Source of the DNA: Paenibacillus sp. FSL W8-0186
GTDB lineage: Bacteria > Bacillota > Bacilli > Paenibacillales > Paenibacillaceae
NCBI RefSeq assembly: GCF_037969765.1
Contig: NZ_CP150207.1
Coordinates: 3,775,001-3,839,000, forward strand
Direction of reading: 5' to 3'
DNA length: 64,000 nt
In this document: positions 26,758 to 35,351 of the stretch, one piece after another
Position numbering within the stretch: position 1 is the stretch's first letter
Layout: every line of letters starts with the position of its first letter
Made by a program: the position numbers and the translations under genes
Notes under the pieces: generated by a model
Seen by the model: the letters and a program-made list of their open reading frames with translations, nothing else
What the model was told of the DNA's origin: nothing
Databases searched by the model: none

Positions 26758-26765
26758 CAAAGACG

Positions 26766-28526
26766 CTAGACTGTCTCCTCAGCAATCGGAAAAGCAAGAA
26801 GCACGGATGTGCCGACATGCTCCCTGCTGTTAATCGTCAGGCCGTATTGCTCGCCGAATACCGATTTAATCCGTTCATGCACATTTTTCAGACCGACGTT
26901 TTTCCCCGGAGCCTCTGGATCGTTCAGAGCCATGTGAATACCCTCTAATTTCTCCCGGCCCATCCCAATTCCGTCGTCATACACAGTAACAATAAGCGTG
27001 TCGCCGTGCTTCTCCACGGTCAGCCCTACCGTGCCTTTGCCTTTCTGCTTGAGCCCATGCTGAATGGCATTCTCCACGAGAGGCTGGAGGGACAGCTTCA
27101 ATATTGGCCAGTTCAAATCCACCTCCGGCTCTATGCTGCAATGAAGCTCGAAGCGCTTGTCGTATCGAACCGAAATAATGTAGAAATAGTCCTTCAAATG
27201 CTCCAGCTCGCTAAGAAGGCTAACCTTCTCCTCGCCGTAATCGATCACGTATTTCAATTGATTGGAGAGGGAGAGGATCATGTCCGCCACCTCATCCTGA
27301 TCCTTGTCCACGGCATTCATTCGGATGACCTCAAGCGTGTTATACAGGTAATGCGGACGAATCTGGCTCTTTAGTGCATTCAACTCGGTCTGCTTCTGCT
27401 TGATCTGGGCGACATAAGCCTCATCGATATACGCCTTCAGGCGCTCGACCATTCGATTAAAGCTATAGCTGAGCCTGCCAAACTCGTCATTGCTCTGAAT
27501 TTCGACCTGAGTATTCAGGTTTCCAGACTCGACCTTGCTCATTTGCCTCATCAGAGTCAGGATTGGAGCCGACAGCCGCCTGGAGAACCAGGTTCCCATA
27601 ATAATGAGGGCTATGGAGCACAGAGCGATAGCGATAAAGATCGTCATGCGCACAGAAAACAGCTGCTCAAACAGCGAATCGCGATGAATACGGGCCGTCA
27701 AGCTGCCCTCAAGAAACGGGATTGGCTCCGACATGACCATCATCCCTTGATCCGACCCTGACACTAGCCGCTTTCCGTCCGCCGATGCGGGCTCTTTATT
27801 GCTGAAATATACTTTGCCTTCTCCATCGAGCAAATACAGTTCGTCCTTCTCCCCTAAATTCAGCTCCTTCAGAAACTGATCGAAAATAACCGTGTCTACA
27901 TCAATGAATAAAGTGCCTACGACTTTGGGTTCTGCCGTAACACGGCCGGAAATATCGATTAAATTACGGCCGATCGTAAATACCTTCCGGTCAGAGGTCG
28001 GAAAATAGCCGTCGGAATGCGTAGGAAATATCGCCAATTTGGAAGGATTGCCGCTCATTTGCTCGCGCCACTCTTCATGTGGAAGAAGCTCCGCAGCCAG
28101 TCCCTTGTTCTCCTTCTCTTGGTAATAGAGCTTCCCGTCGCTCTCGCGGACAAAATAAACACTGCTAATATAAGTATCGCTATACAACACCGTCTTCAAA
28201 AATGAATCGACCGGAATGCTGTTGATCTGCTCCAGCTCATTGACATTGTAAGTCTGGTTTTGACTTGAACTCTCGACATACCCCTCATACCTTCCAGTGT
28301 ACATCAGCTTGGATACCTCGTTGTATTGGTTAAATGCTGAATTCAGGTTGTAGCTCATATACAATACCATCTGCTGCAAATTGCCGGTCGTATAGCGCTC
28401 TACATATCCGGTGAATGTATTCACCGAAAACAAGCTCAGGGCAAACAGCGGAATAAGCCCGACTAAAATAAAGGACGCTGAAAATTTAACGAAAATGCTA
28501 GTAAACTTGCGGCCCCATAAACGCAT
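26766..28526 (-). CDS. YesM-type sensor histidine kinase
   Basis: 586 residues. Membrane helix 1 about residues 12-34, a large extracellular Cache-like sensor (35-290), helix 2 about 293-313, HAMP (314-365), then a HisKA_7TM/LytS-type kinase core with the phospho-acceptor in SQIRPHYLYNTL (His near 392) and an ATPase domain with VENAIQHGL and DDGIGMG. AGGAGA precedes the ATG. The gene starts 11 bases behind the response regulator. Such pairs in Paenibacillus and B. subtilis (YesM/YesN) respond to extracellular glycans and switch on the neighbouring importer. Confidence 0.94.
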   Translation of the reverse strand: MRLWGRKFTSIFVKFSASFILVGLIPLFALSLFSVNTFTGYVERYTTGNLQQMVLYMSYNLNSAFNQYNEVSKLMYTGRYEGYVESSSQNQTYNVNELEQINSIPVDSFLKTVLYSDTYISSVYFVRESDGKLYYQEKENKGLAAELLPHEEWREQMSGNPSKLAIFPTHSDGYFPTSDRKVFTIGRNLIDISGRVTAEPKVVGTLFIDVDTVIFDQFLKELNLGEKDELYLLDGEGKVYFSNKEPASADGKRLVSGSDQGMMVMSEPIPFLEGSLTARIHRDSLFEQLFSVRMTIFIAIALCSIALIIMGTWFSRRLSAPILTLMRQMSKVESGNLNTQVEIQSNDEFGRLSYSFNRMVERLKAYIDEAYVAQIKQKQTELNALKSQIRPHYLYNTLEVIRMNAVDKDQDEVADMILSLSNQLKYVIDYGEEKVSLLSELEHLKDYFYIISVRYDKRFELHCSIEPEVDLNWPILKLSLQPLVENAIQHGLKQKGKGTVGLTVEKHGDTLIVTVYDDGIGMGREKLEGIHMALNDPEAPGKNVGLKNVHERIKSVFGEQYGLTINSREHVGTSVLLAFPIAEETV

Positions 28527-28537
28527 ATGCAGTTCTC

Positions 28538-30148
28538 CTATTCGACTTTAGCGGATTGCTTGTACTCCTGCGGCAGCTTGCCGTACATTTTCTTGAACAT
28601 GTCGCTGAAATGTCTGGCATTGTTATAACCTACGCGGTCGGAGATTTCGTAAATCATCATGTCGGTCTCAAGCAGCAGACGAACTGCATGCTTCATGCGG
28701 ACCTCAGTCAAATACTGCTTGAAATTCTGCCCCGTATGCTTCTTGAAGAAGCTGCTGAAATAGTAGGGGTTCATATAAATCATCGAGGCCATGGAGTCCA
28801 GTGTAATGTTCTCCTTGTAATGCTCCTCGATATAAGCTTTAATCTCTCCTAGCTGCACGGCTTCCTTATTTGTCAGTTTACGGGCGATTTGCTCATAAAT
28901 CTGCTGCACGAGGGCTTCGACTTCCCTCTCCACGCCCTCATACGTGCAATGGGCGGATAACCGGTCAAGCAGCGCCGAAGACTCCTGATAGCTTTGATCT
29001 ATTGAAACCCCGATATGGGACATCTCCTGTTCCAGCACCAGAATCATGTTATAAACATTTGATACCGCCACGTTCTTGCTTCCACCGGCCTGCTGCTTAA
29101 TTAAGCTGAGTAATTGCTGCGTTAGTACGCCAATCTGCTCTCTCTGCTGCGAGGTCAATGCCTTGACCAAAGATCCTTGCAGTTCGATTAAGGTATGGCC
29201 AAGAGATCTAGGAGATTTAGAAGATTCGGAATCCCATCGATCATTTTCAATGACCCGATTCAAGCCGACGAAATACTTTCTTCTAAGCGCTTTCAATGCG
29301 GTGCGGTACGAATGCTCTGCTTCCTCGGTGTCGGAGACCGCGCCGCCGATACCGATAGATACCTTCAGCTTCAAATAGCTATTGATCTTCCCATGCAGAT
29401 CCTCCGCTAGCTGAATCGGCTCCCTCGGAGTTTCGTGCTGAACCAAAATGCCAAATTGCCCTTCTTTATGAAACATAAGCGCATTTCCGGCAGCTTCTTC
29501 TATCGTTTCCTTAATAATATTGTTCAGTGCAAAATGAACCAGCTTGCGCTCCCGTTCCTCCCAGTGCGAAGCCCCGCTAAGATCCGCATCCGTCTCCAGT
29601 AGACATACTGTTGTATACTTGCTGACGGCGATAGCGCCCAAATGAATCAGCTCGGCTGCCGCTCTCCGGTTGCCGTCCGTCAGGCCATCGAGCAGCTCCT
29701 CGATCGTTACGGTGCGATTCTTCCGTTCATAATGATCAAGCATTTCCTTTGCCCGCTCGCCCTCCGTCTCCTCTCGGATTAACGCTGCTGCTCTCGTAAC
29801 CACTTCTTCCAAATGGGCCTTAATTACCGGCTTGACCAAATATTCAAGCGCCCCGTATTGAATCGCCTGCTTGGCATAGGCAAACTCTTGATAAGCGCTA
29901 ATAAATACGACTTTGACTTGTTGGTTCTTTTCGTGGATTTCCCGAATGATATCGATCCCGCTGCAGCCGGGCATACTTATATCGCTAATGATTAAATCCG
30001 GGTTACATGTCTGAATGAGCTGTCTTAGCTCGTTTCCGTCATTGGCCTCCCCAACGATTGTCAGCCCAAGCTCTTCCCACGAAATTAGCTTCTTCAATCC
30101 CCGCAAAATGACCGGCTCATCATCAGCCAACAACACCCTAATGTTCAT
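28538..30148 (-). CDS. YesN-type response regulator with AraC DNA-binding domain
   Basis: 536 residues. Receiver domain at 1-125 with DDEP acid pocket, phosphorylation site in LIISDISMPG (Asp near 56) and Lys in LVKPV; a long central linker region of the YesN type; C-terminal AraC double helix-turn-helix (MASMIYMNPYYFSSFFKKHTG, then EISDRVGYNNARHFSDMFKK). AAGGAGG has the right distance to the second of two ATGs, so 30148 is preferred over 30154. Cognate regulator of the kinase downstream; the sugar importer at 23416-26567 is the likely target. Confidence 0.94.
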   Translation of the reverse strand: MNIRVLLADDEPVILRGLKKLISWEELGLTIVGEANDGNELRQLIQTCNPDLIISDISMPGCSGIDIIREIHEKNQQVKVVFISAYQEFAYAKQAIQYGALEYLVKPVIKAHLEEVVTRAAALIREETEGERAKEMLDHYERKNRTVTIEELLDGLTDGNRRAAAELIHLGAIAVSKYTTVCLLETDADLSGASHWEERERKLVHFALNNIIKETIEEAAGNALMFHKEGQFGILVQHETPREPIQLAEDLHGKINSYLKLKVSIGIGGAVSDTEEAEHSYRTALKALRRKYFVGLNRVIENDRWDSESSKSPRSLGHTLIELQGSLVKALTSQQREQIGVLTQQLLSLIKQQAGGSKNVAVSNVYNMILVLEQEMSHIGVSIDQSYQESSALLDRLSAHCTYEGVEREVEALVQQIYEQIARKLTNKEAVQLGEIKAYIEEHYKENITLDSMASMIYMNPYYFSSFFKKHTGQNFKQYLTEVRMKHAVRLLLETDMMIYEISDRVGYNNARHFSDMFKKMYGKLPQEYKQSAKVE

Positions 30149-30377
30149 TGCCATCTTCCTCCTTCTGCGCGGGCTGGGGTGTTAAAGCTCACTTTAATTA
30201 TATAACAACGAGTTCTTCCGGCGTGCCATAAGAACGACAATTACAATGCTATTTCAACGTACAATTTCAGGAATGGGATACGGCCGAACCTCATTAAATC
30301 CACTTTAACATGATGGTTCACAACCGGAATGCAGTTTTTTAAGACCCATGTGCAGTTTCTTTAGTTTGACCTGTATG

Positions 30378-31229
30378 TTATTGCGGCTTTCCGCTTCTCG
30401 GCGTCCCTCCGGTCAGCTTGCGGTAGGCCTTGAAGAAGCTCGAATAGCCGTTAAATCCAGACATGAAGCAGGCCTGGGTCGGCGTAAAGCCCTGCATCAT
30501 CAGTTGATCGGCCAATTGGATTCTTTTATAAGTGATATATTGATTAATCGTAAATCCGGTCGTTTCCTTGAAAATACGGCATAAATGATATTTCGTGACG
30601 AAAAATCTCTCCGACAGCGCATCCAGCATAAGCTGCTCCTCCAAATTCGCATTAATATACTCCAATACAGCCCTGACCTTGTCATCCCTTAGCTTGCTGC
30701 TGCTCGGCAAATCCGCTTTTGCCAGATCATTGATTGCCGATAAAATCTGCACAATGATGCATTTCGCAACCATCTCATGCTCGGTGCTCCTCTGCTCCAA
30801 TGCCTGCCGCAGCTTACCGAACAAGTCAAGCAGCCCGCTTGCTCTAACGATCTCTGCGCTTAACTGATTATCCTCCCCCAGCTTGCGGAATTTGATCGTA
30901 CGAAAGAAATCGATTCCGCCAGCCATAAAGGGAGGCAGAAAATTGGCATCCATGCTTAAAACGATCCGCTCATACGGCAGGTGTTCAGCGATATTCACGA
31001 CATGAAGCTCATTCGAATTCATCATTAGAATCGAGTAGGGCTCCAAGTCGTATTTGCTGCCCTCAATCGTAAAGCTGCCTGCACCGTTGATAAACATAAA
31101 TATTTCGTAGCCCTTCTCATAATGGAGTTTATAATCCAGCGGATTGGGCTGCTCGTCTCTGGCATGGTGATAAAAAAATGAACTGTCCGCAGCCGCATAA
31201 TGAAATTTCCGTTGCTGACCTGCTTCCAT
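30378..31229 (-). CDS. AraC family transcriptional regulator (cupin sensor)
   Basis: 283 residues: an N-terminal cupin-like ligand domain (HYEKGYEIFMFINGAGSFTI, ILMMNSNELHVV) and a C-terminal AraC DNA-binding domain (LDALSERFFVTKYHLCRIFKE, PTQACFMSGFNGYSSFFKAY). A GTG at 31238 is possible, but the ATG at 31229 has better spacing to GAGGTG. It diverges from the isomerase/oxidoreductase genes that start at 31352 and is probably their activator. Confidence 0.91.
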   Translation of the reverse strand: MEAGQQRKFHYAAADSSFFYHHARDEQPNPLDYKLHYEKGYEIFMFINGAGSFTIEGSKYDLEPYSILMMNSNELHVVNIAEHLPYERIVLSMDANFLPPFMAGGIDFFRTIKFRKLGEDNQLSAEIVRASGLLDLFGKLRQALEQRSTEHEMVAKCIIVQILSAINDLAKADLPSSSKLRDDKVRAVLEYINANLEEQLMLDALSERFFVTKYHLCRIFKETTGFTINQYITYKRIQLADQLMMQGFTPTQACFMSGFNGYSSFFKAYRKLTGGTPRSGKPQ

Positions 31230-31351
31230 CGAAATCACCTCACCCTAAACATATAGCAAGATTCGCATAGTTTCAAACAATTATCGGGAAGAACTTAGAA
31301 AATATTAATGATAAATTGAAGTAGAAATCTCCAAGAAGAGGTGAGATCAGA

Positions 31352-32200
31352 ATGGCCAAATTTATGATTTCAGGCTTTGCTGATGAAATCGATGCGGATT
31401 TTGAGACGCAATTGAAGGGATTACAAGCACTCGGCATCGATTTTATCGAGGTAAGAGGCGTGAACGGAAAGAACATCTCCATCCTGTCACACAAAGAAAT
31501 TGTAGAGGTCAAACATAGGCTTGCCCATTACGGGATCAAGGTTTCCTCCATCGGTTCACCGATCGGCAAAATCAGCATTTCGGAAGACTTTGGGGCTCAT
31601 CTGGATATGGCCAAACGGATTTTTGAAACCGCTAACACATTGAATAGTCCATTTGTGCGCATTTTCAGCTTCTATATGCCGGAGGGCAGCGATCCTGCCC
31701 TGTACCGGAACGAAGTCATCGAGCGGGTCGGCGCTATTCTCGAGGCCGCCGAGGGCAGCGGATTAACGATTCTCCACGAGAATGAAAAGGACATCTACGG
31801 TGACAGTCCCGAGCGCTGCCTTGATCTGATGGAGGCCTGCCGGTCTCCGCATTTCGCCAGCGCCTTCGATCCAGCCAACTTTGTGCAATGCGGCTGCGAG
31901 GTATATCCGGCAGCCTTCGAGCTGCTGGAGCCTTATATCCGGTATGTGCATATCAAGGATGCACTCGACGATGGCAGCAATGTTCCCGCAGGCATGGGAG
32001 ACGGGCGGGTTGAGGATGTGCTGAGAAGCTTGAAGGCTGGCGGATATGAAGGCTTCCTGTCGCTGGAGCCGCATTTGGGCAGTTTTCAAGGCTTGGCCGA
32101 GCTGGAGCAAGCTCCGCTGACCGATACGCTAGAAGCTAGCGGGCTTCACACCTTCAGATTAGCTCATTCATCCTTAATATCGATTCTGAACAATATTTAA
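31352..32200 (+). CDS. Sugar phosphate isomerase/epimerase family protein (xylose isomerase-like TIM barrel)
   Basis: 282 residues. TIM-barrel fold of the IolE/IolI/xylose-isomerase-like group: EVRGVNGKNI, ILHENEKDIYGD, FASAFDPANFVQCG, YVHIKDA and FLSLEPHLGSF mark the barrel strands with the Glu, Asp and His that usually hold a divalent metal. AGAGGTGAG precedes the ATG. First of four same-strand genes alternating isomerase and oxidoreductase. Acts in the cytoplasm on a sugar or inositol derivative; substrate unknown. Confidence 0.85.
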   Translation: MAKFMISGFADEIDADFETQLKGLQALGIDFIEVRGVNGKNISILSHKEIVEVKHRLAHYGIKVSSIGSPIGKISISEDFGAHLDMAKRIFETANTLNSPFVRIFSFYMPEGSDPALYRNEVIERVGAILEAAEGSGLTILHENEKDIYGDSPERCLDLMEACRSPHFASAFDPANFVQCGCEVYPAAFELLEPYIRYVHIKDALDDGSNVPAGMGDGRVEDVLRSLKAGGYEGFLSLEPHLGSFQGLAELEQAPLTDTLEASGLHTFRLAHSSLISILNNI

Positions 32201-32214
32201 AGGAGGGTATCCTC

Positions 32215-33378
32215 ATGGAAAATGTACGCCTCGGCATCATCGGCATCGGCAATATGGGCATGTCCCACAGCTTGCGGATTCATCGGGAGCACAAGGTACC
32301 GGGCATGACGCTTGGCGCAGTATGCGATATTAACTTAGAGCGCAGGACATGGGCGCAGGAGAATCTGCCGGGAGTGGCCGTCTTCGAACATGCAACGGAA
32401 TTGTACGAAAGCGGTCTGATCGATGCCGTCTTAATCGCCGTCCCTCATTATGATCATCCTTCGCTTGCGATTGAAGCCTTCGCCAGCGGCCTGCATGTGC
32501 TCATCGAGAAGCCAGCCGGCGTATACACGAAGCAGGTGCTGGAGATGAACGCGGCCGCGAAGCAGTCGGACAAAGTTTTTGGCATCATGTACAATCAGCG
32601 GACAAATCCCGTGTACCAGAAAGTGAGAGAACTCGTGCAAAGCGGCGAATTAGGCGAGCTTAAGCGAGTCGTCTGGATCATTACGGACTGGTACCGTCCG
32701 CAGGCCTATCATGATTCCGGCTCCTGGCGCTCCACTTGGGAAGGCGAGGGCGGCGGCACGCTGATCAACCAAAACCCGCATAACCTGGATTTGCTCCATT
32801 GGATGCTCGGCATGCCCCGCAGAATCCGCTCCTTCTGCAGCTTCGGCAAATATTACGACATCGAAGTGGAGGATGATGTGACCGCTTATCTGGAATATCC
32901 AAACGGTGCAACAGGCGTCTATATCACGTCAACGGGCGAGGCACCAGGCACAAACCGGCTGGAGATTTCCGGAGATATGGGCAAAATCGTCGTCGAGAAC
33001 AATCGCATCACGTTTGACCGGAACCGCATTTCGGAACGGGAGCATAATCGGCTGAACGTAGATCCGTTCCGGAAGCCGGAATGCTGGCGCTGCGAAATTC
33101 CCGTCTCGGGGGACGGTGGTGAACAGCACATCGGCATATTTAAAAACTTCGCAAAGGCGATTCTACAGGGTGAAAAGCTGCTTGCACCAGGGGAGGATGG
33201 CATTCACGGCCTGCTCATTTCGAATGCGATCCATTATTCAACCTGGACGGATGACTGGGCAGAACTTGACCGCTTTGATCACGAGCATTTCTATGAGCTG
33301 CTGCAGGAGAGAATTAAAAGCTCCACGGTAAAGAAGAACGTCGTCCAAAAGGTCGTCGACGTGTCGGGAACGCATTAG
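32215..33378 (+). CDS. Gfo/Idh/MocA family oxidoreductase
   Basis: 387 residues. N-terminal Rossmann NAD(P) domain (LGIIGIGNMGMSHSLRI), the family's EKPAG motif near residue 100 with the catalytic lysine, and a C-terminal alpha/beta domain containing GGGTLINQNPHNLDLLHWML. AAAGGAGGG precedes the ATG 14 bases behind the isomerase gene. Enzymes of this family oxidise or reduce ring hydroxyls of sugars and inositols; together with the isomerase neighbours it suggests a keto-sugar route. The substrate cannot be told. Confidence 0.9.
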   Translation: MENVRLGIIGIGNMGMSHSLRIHREHKVPGMTLGAVCDINLERRTWAQENLPGVAVFEHATELYESGLIDAVLIAVPHYDHPSLAIEAFASGLHVLIEKPAGVYTKQVLEMNAAAKQSDKVFGIMYNQRTNPVYQKVRELVQSGELGELKRVVWIITDWYRPQAYHDSGSWRSTWEGEGGGTLINQNPHNLDLLHWMLGMPRRIRSFCSFGKYYDIEVEDDVTAYLEYPNGATGVYITSTGEAPGTNRLEISGDMGKIVVENNRITFDRNRISEREHNRLNVDPFRKPECWRCEIPVSGDGGEQHIGIFKNFAKAILQGEKLLAPGEDGIHGLLISNAIHYSTWTDDWAELDRFDHEHFYELLQERIKSSTVKKNVVQKVVDVSGTH

Positions 33379-33423
33379 TTGGGATAGGAAACTGAAGGCA
33401 GCACATTAAAGGAGGTTTCGTCA

Positions 33424-34185
33424 ATGACGAAAATTCTAGGCGCGCAATTATATACAGTTCGGAATTTTGCCGGAACGCCAAATGAGTTTGATGAGTCACT
33501 GCGAAAAATTAAAGAAATGGGCTATACGACGATTCAGTTATCCGCGATTTGGCATATCCCTGTCGATGAGCTGGCGGCGATCGCCCGCGGCCATGGTTTG
33601 AAAGTTGTGGTCACCCATATCCCTTATGACCGATTCATCAACGATCTGGATGGCGTGATCCGTGATCATCATACGCTGGGCTGCGGGCTGGCGGGGCTGG
33701 GCGGATTACCTGCCGAGTATCATAGCGCCGAGGGCTACATCGCCTTCGCCAAGAAATTCTCGGCGATCGCCGATGAATTGGCGCAAAACGGACTAAAGTT
33801 CAGCTATCATAACCATCATTGGGAATTTCAAAGCTACAACGGAAAGCTCGGCATGGATGTGCTCATTGAACAGACAAGTCCGGAGAACTTCCTATTTACA
33901 CTGGACACCTACTGGGTACAGGTGGGCGGCGGCGACCCCAGCGCCTGGATTCGCAGGCTGAAGAACAGAGTCGAGGCCATCCACCTGAAGGATTTGACGA
34001 TCATCGATTCGCAGCAGATCATGACCGAGATTATGGAGGGCAATCTCCATTGGCCGGAAATTCTGCAAGCTTGCGAGGAGGCAGGAGTCAAATGGTATTT
34101 AATCGAACGGGATGACGGGCCGACAGACGCGTTCGATAGTTTGAAAATCAGCTATAACAATTTGCACAAGTTCGGATTCTCCTAA
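33424..34185 (+). CDS. Sugar phosphate isomerase/epimerase family protein (second copy)
   Basis: 253 residues, xylose-isomerase-like TIM barrel: ILGAQLYTVRNFAGTP, FSYHNHHWEFQ, FTLDTYWVQVGGGDP, AIHLKDL and WYLIERDDG carry the usual metal-site residues. AAAGGAGG precedes the ATG. It resembles IolE-like and 3-dehydro-sugar epimerase proteins and is only distantly similar to the barrel protein at 31352, so it probably catalyses a different step. One base separates it from the next gene, showing tight coupling. Confidence 0.87.
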   Translation: MTKILGAQLYTVRNFAGTPNEFDESLRKIKEMGYTTIQLSAIWHIPVDELAAIARGHGLKVVVTHIPYDRFINDLDGVIRDHHTLGCGLAGLGGLPAEYHSAEGYIAFAKKFSAIADELAQNGLKFSYHNHHWEFQSYNGKLGMDVLIEQTSPENFLFTLDTYWVQVGGGDPSAWIRRLKNRVEAIHLKDLTIIDSQQIMTEIMEGNLHWPEILQACEEAGVKWYLIERDDGPTDAFDSLKISYNNLHKFGFS

Positions 34186-34186
34186 G

Positions 34187-35221
34187 ATGAACCAGCTGAA
34201 TGCCGTCATTGTCGGCTGTGGCGCAATCGGCCCAGTACATGCCGCAGCCATCAGGCAATCGGAAGCCTCCGAGATATTCGGCGCATGCGATATTGTCAAG
34301 GAGCGCGCCGAGACGCTGGCTGGCAAGGAGGATTGCCGGGTATATACCGATTTTAAACAGGTCTTGTCCGACCCGGCGGTTCACAGCCTGCATATATGCA
34401 CCCCGCATCATTTGCATGCAGAAATGGCCATTCAGGCGGCCGAGGCCGGGAAGCATATCGTACTGGAAAAGCCCGTGGCCATGAACGTCGCTGAAGCACG
34501 CAAGGTAGCGGATGCTGTGAAAGCTTCCGGCGTGGCCTGCTGCGCGATTTTGCAAAATCGATTGAACCCGTCCATCGAAAAAGCGAAGCAGCTGATTGCG
34601 GAGGGTACGCTTGGACGAATGCTCGGCATTAAAGGGTTCCTGACCTGGAGGCGAACGGCGGACTACTACCGATCCGACTCCTGGCGCGGCAAATGGGCAA
34701 CCGAAGGCGGCGGCCTCTTGATCAATCAGGCCGTGCATATGCTGGATTTACTGTACTATCTCGGAGGCGAGATTGAAGCGGTTCAAGGAAATATCGACAC
34801 GCGGGTATTGCAGGACATCATTGAGGTCGAGGATACCGCCGAAGCCACTTTATATTACAAGGACGGCAAGGCCGGAATGTTCTATGCTACGAACGGGCAT
34901 TCCGAGAACAGTCCCTTTTTTATTGAAATGCATATGGAGAAAGGCTTGCTGCGCTACATGGATAACCAGCTTATGCTGGTCAGCGGCGGGGATGTTCAAT
35001 GGCTCGAAAGCGATGTATTCAGCGCGAATCAACAGCCAGCCGTCGGCAAATCCTATTGGGGGCAAGGCCATGCCAGACTGATCGACCAATTCTATCGGAA
35101 GCTTGCCTACGGCGATGGCAGCTACGTCCCGCTGCAGGAAACCGCCTATTCCATGGGCTTGCTTGATGCCATTTATGCTTCTTCAAGGCGTCGTTGCAGG
35201 CAAACCGTAGAGCTGTTTTAA
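34187..35221 (+). CDS. Gfo/Idh/MocA family oxidoreductase (second copy)
   Basis: 344 residues. Rossmann motif VIVGCGAIGPVHAAAI, EKPVAMNV with the catalytic lysine near residue 97, and GGGLLINQAVHMLDLLYYLGG in the substrate domain. The ATG comes one base after the preceding stop and lacks its own ribosome binding site, so translation is coupled. Last gene of the four-gene set; a terminator follows immediately. Confidence 0.9.
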   Translation: MNQLNAVIVGCGAIGPVHAAAIRQSEASEIFGACDIVKERAETLAGKEDCRVYTDFKQVLSDPAVHSLHICTPHHLHAEMAIQAAEAGKHIVLEKPVAMNVAEARKVADAVKASGVACCAILQNRLNPSIEKAKQLIAEGTLGRMLGIKGFLTWRRTADYYRSDSWRGKWATEGGGLLINQAVHMLDLLYYLGGEIEAVQGNIDTRVLQDIIEVEDTAEATLYYKDGKAGMFYATNGHSENSPFFIEMHMEKGLLRYMDNQLMLVSGGDVQWLESDVFSANQQPAVGKSYWGQGHARLIDQFYRKLAYGDGSYVPLQETAYSMGLLDAIYASSRRRCRQTVELF

Positions 35222-35225
35222 CACG

Positions 35226-35275
35226 AAAAAGCTGCTCCTCGTCTATAAAATCTGTATAGACTTAGGGCAGCTTTT
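35226..35275 (+). terminator. Terminator of the isomerase/oxidoreductase operon
   Basis: AAAAAGCTGC (35226-35235) pairs with GCAGCTTTTT (35266-35275), with an inner GTCTATA/TATAGAC stem; starts 4 bases after the last stop codon. Confidence 0.9.
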
Positions 35276-35351
35276 TAGTCTAGCATCCTATTTTTTGTCG
35301 GACCCGGGTAATGCAAATAAAGCCAGCTTGGCGTAGAAATCCTCAACCAGA

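Noticed and set aside
30149-30377. Possible small gene or RNA between the response regulator and the AraC gene
   Set aside because: No frame, hairpin with T run, or repeat stands out; treated as an ordinary promoter gap.
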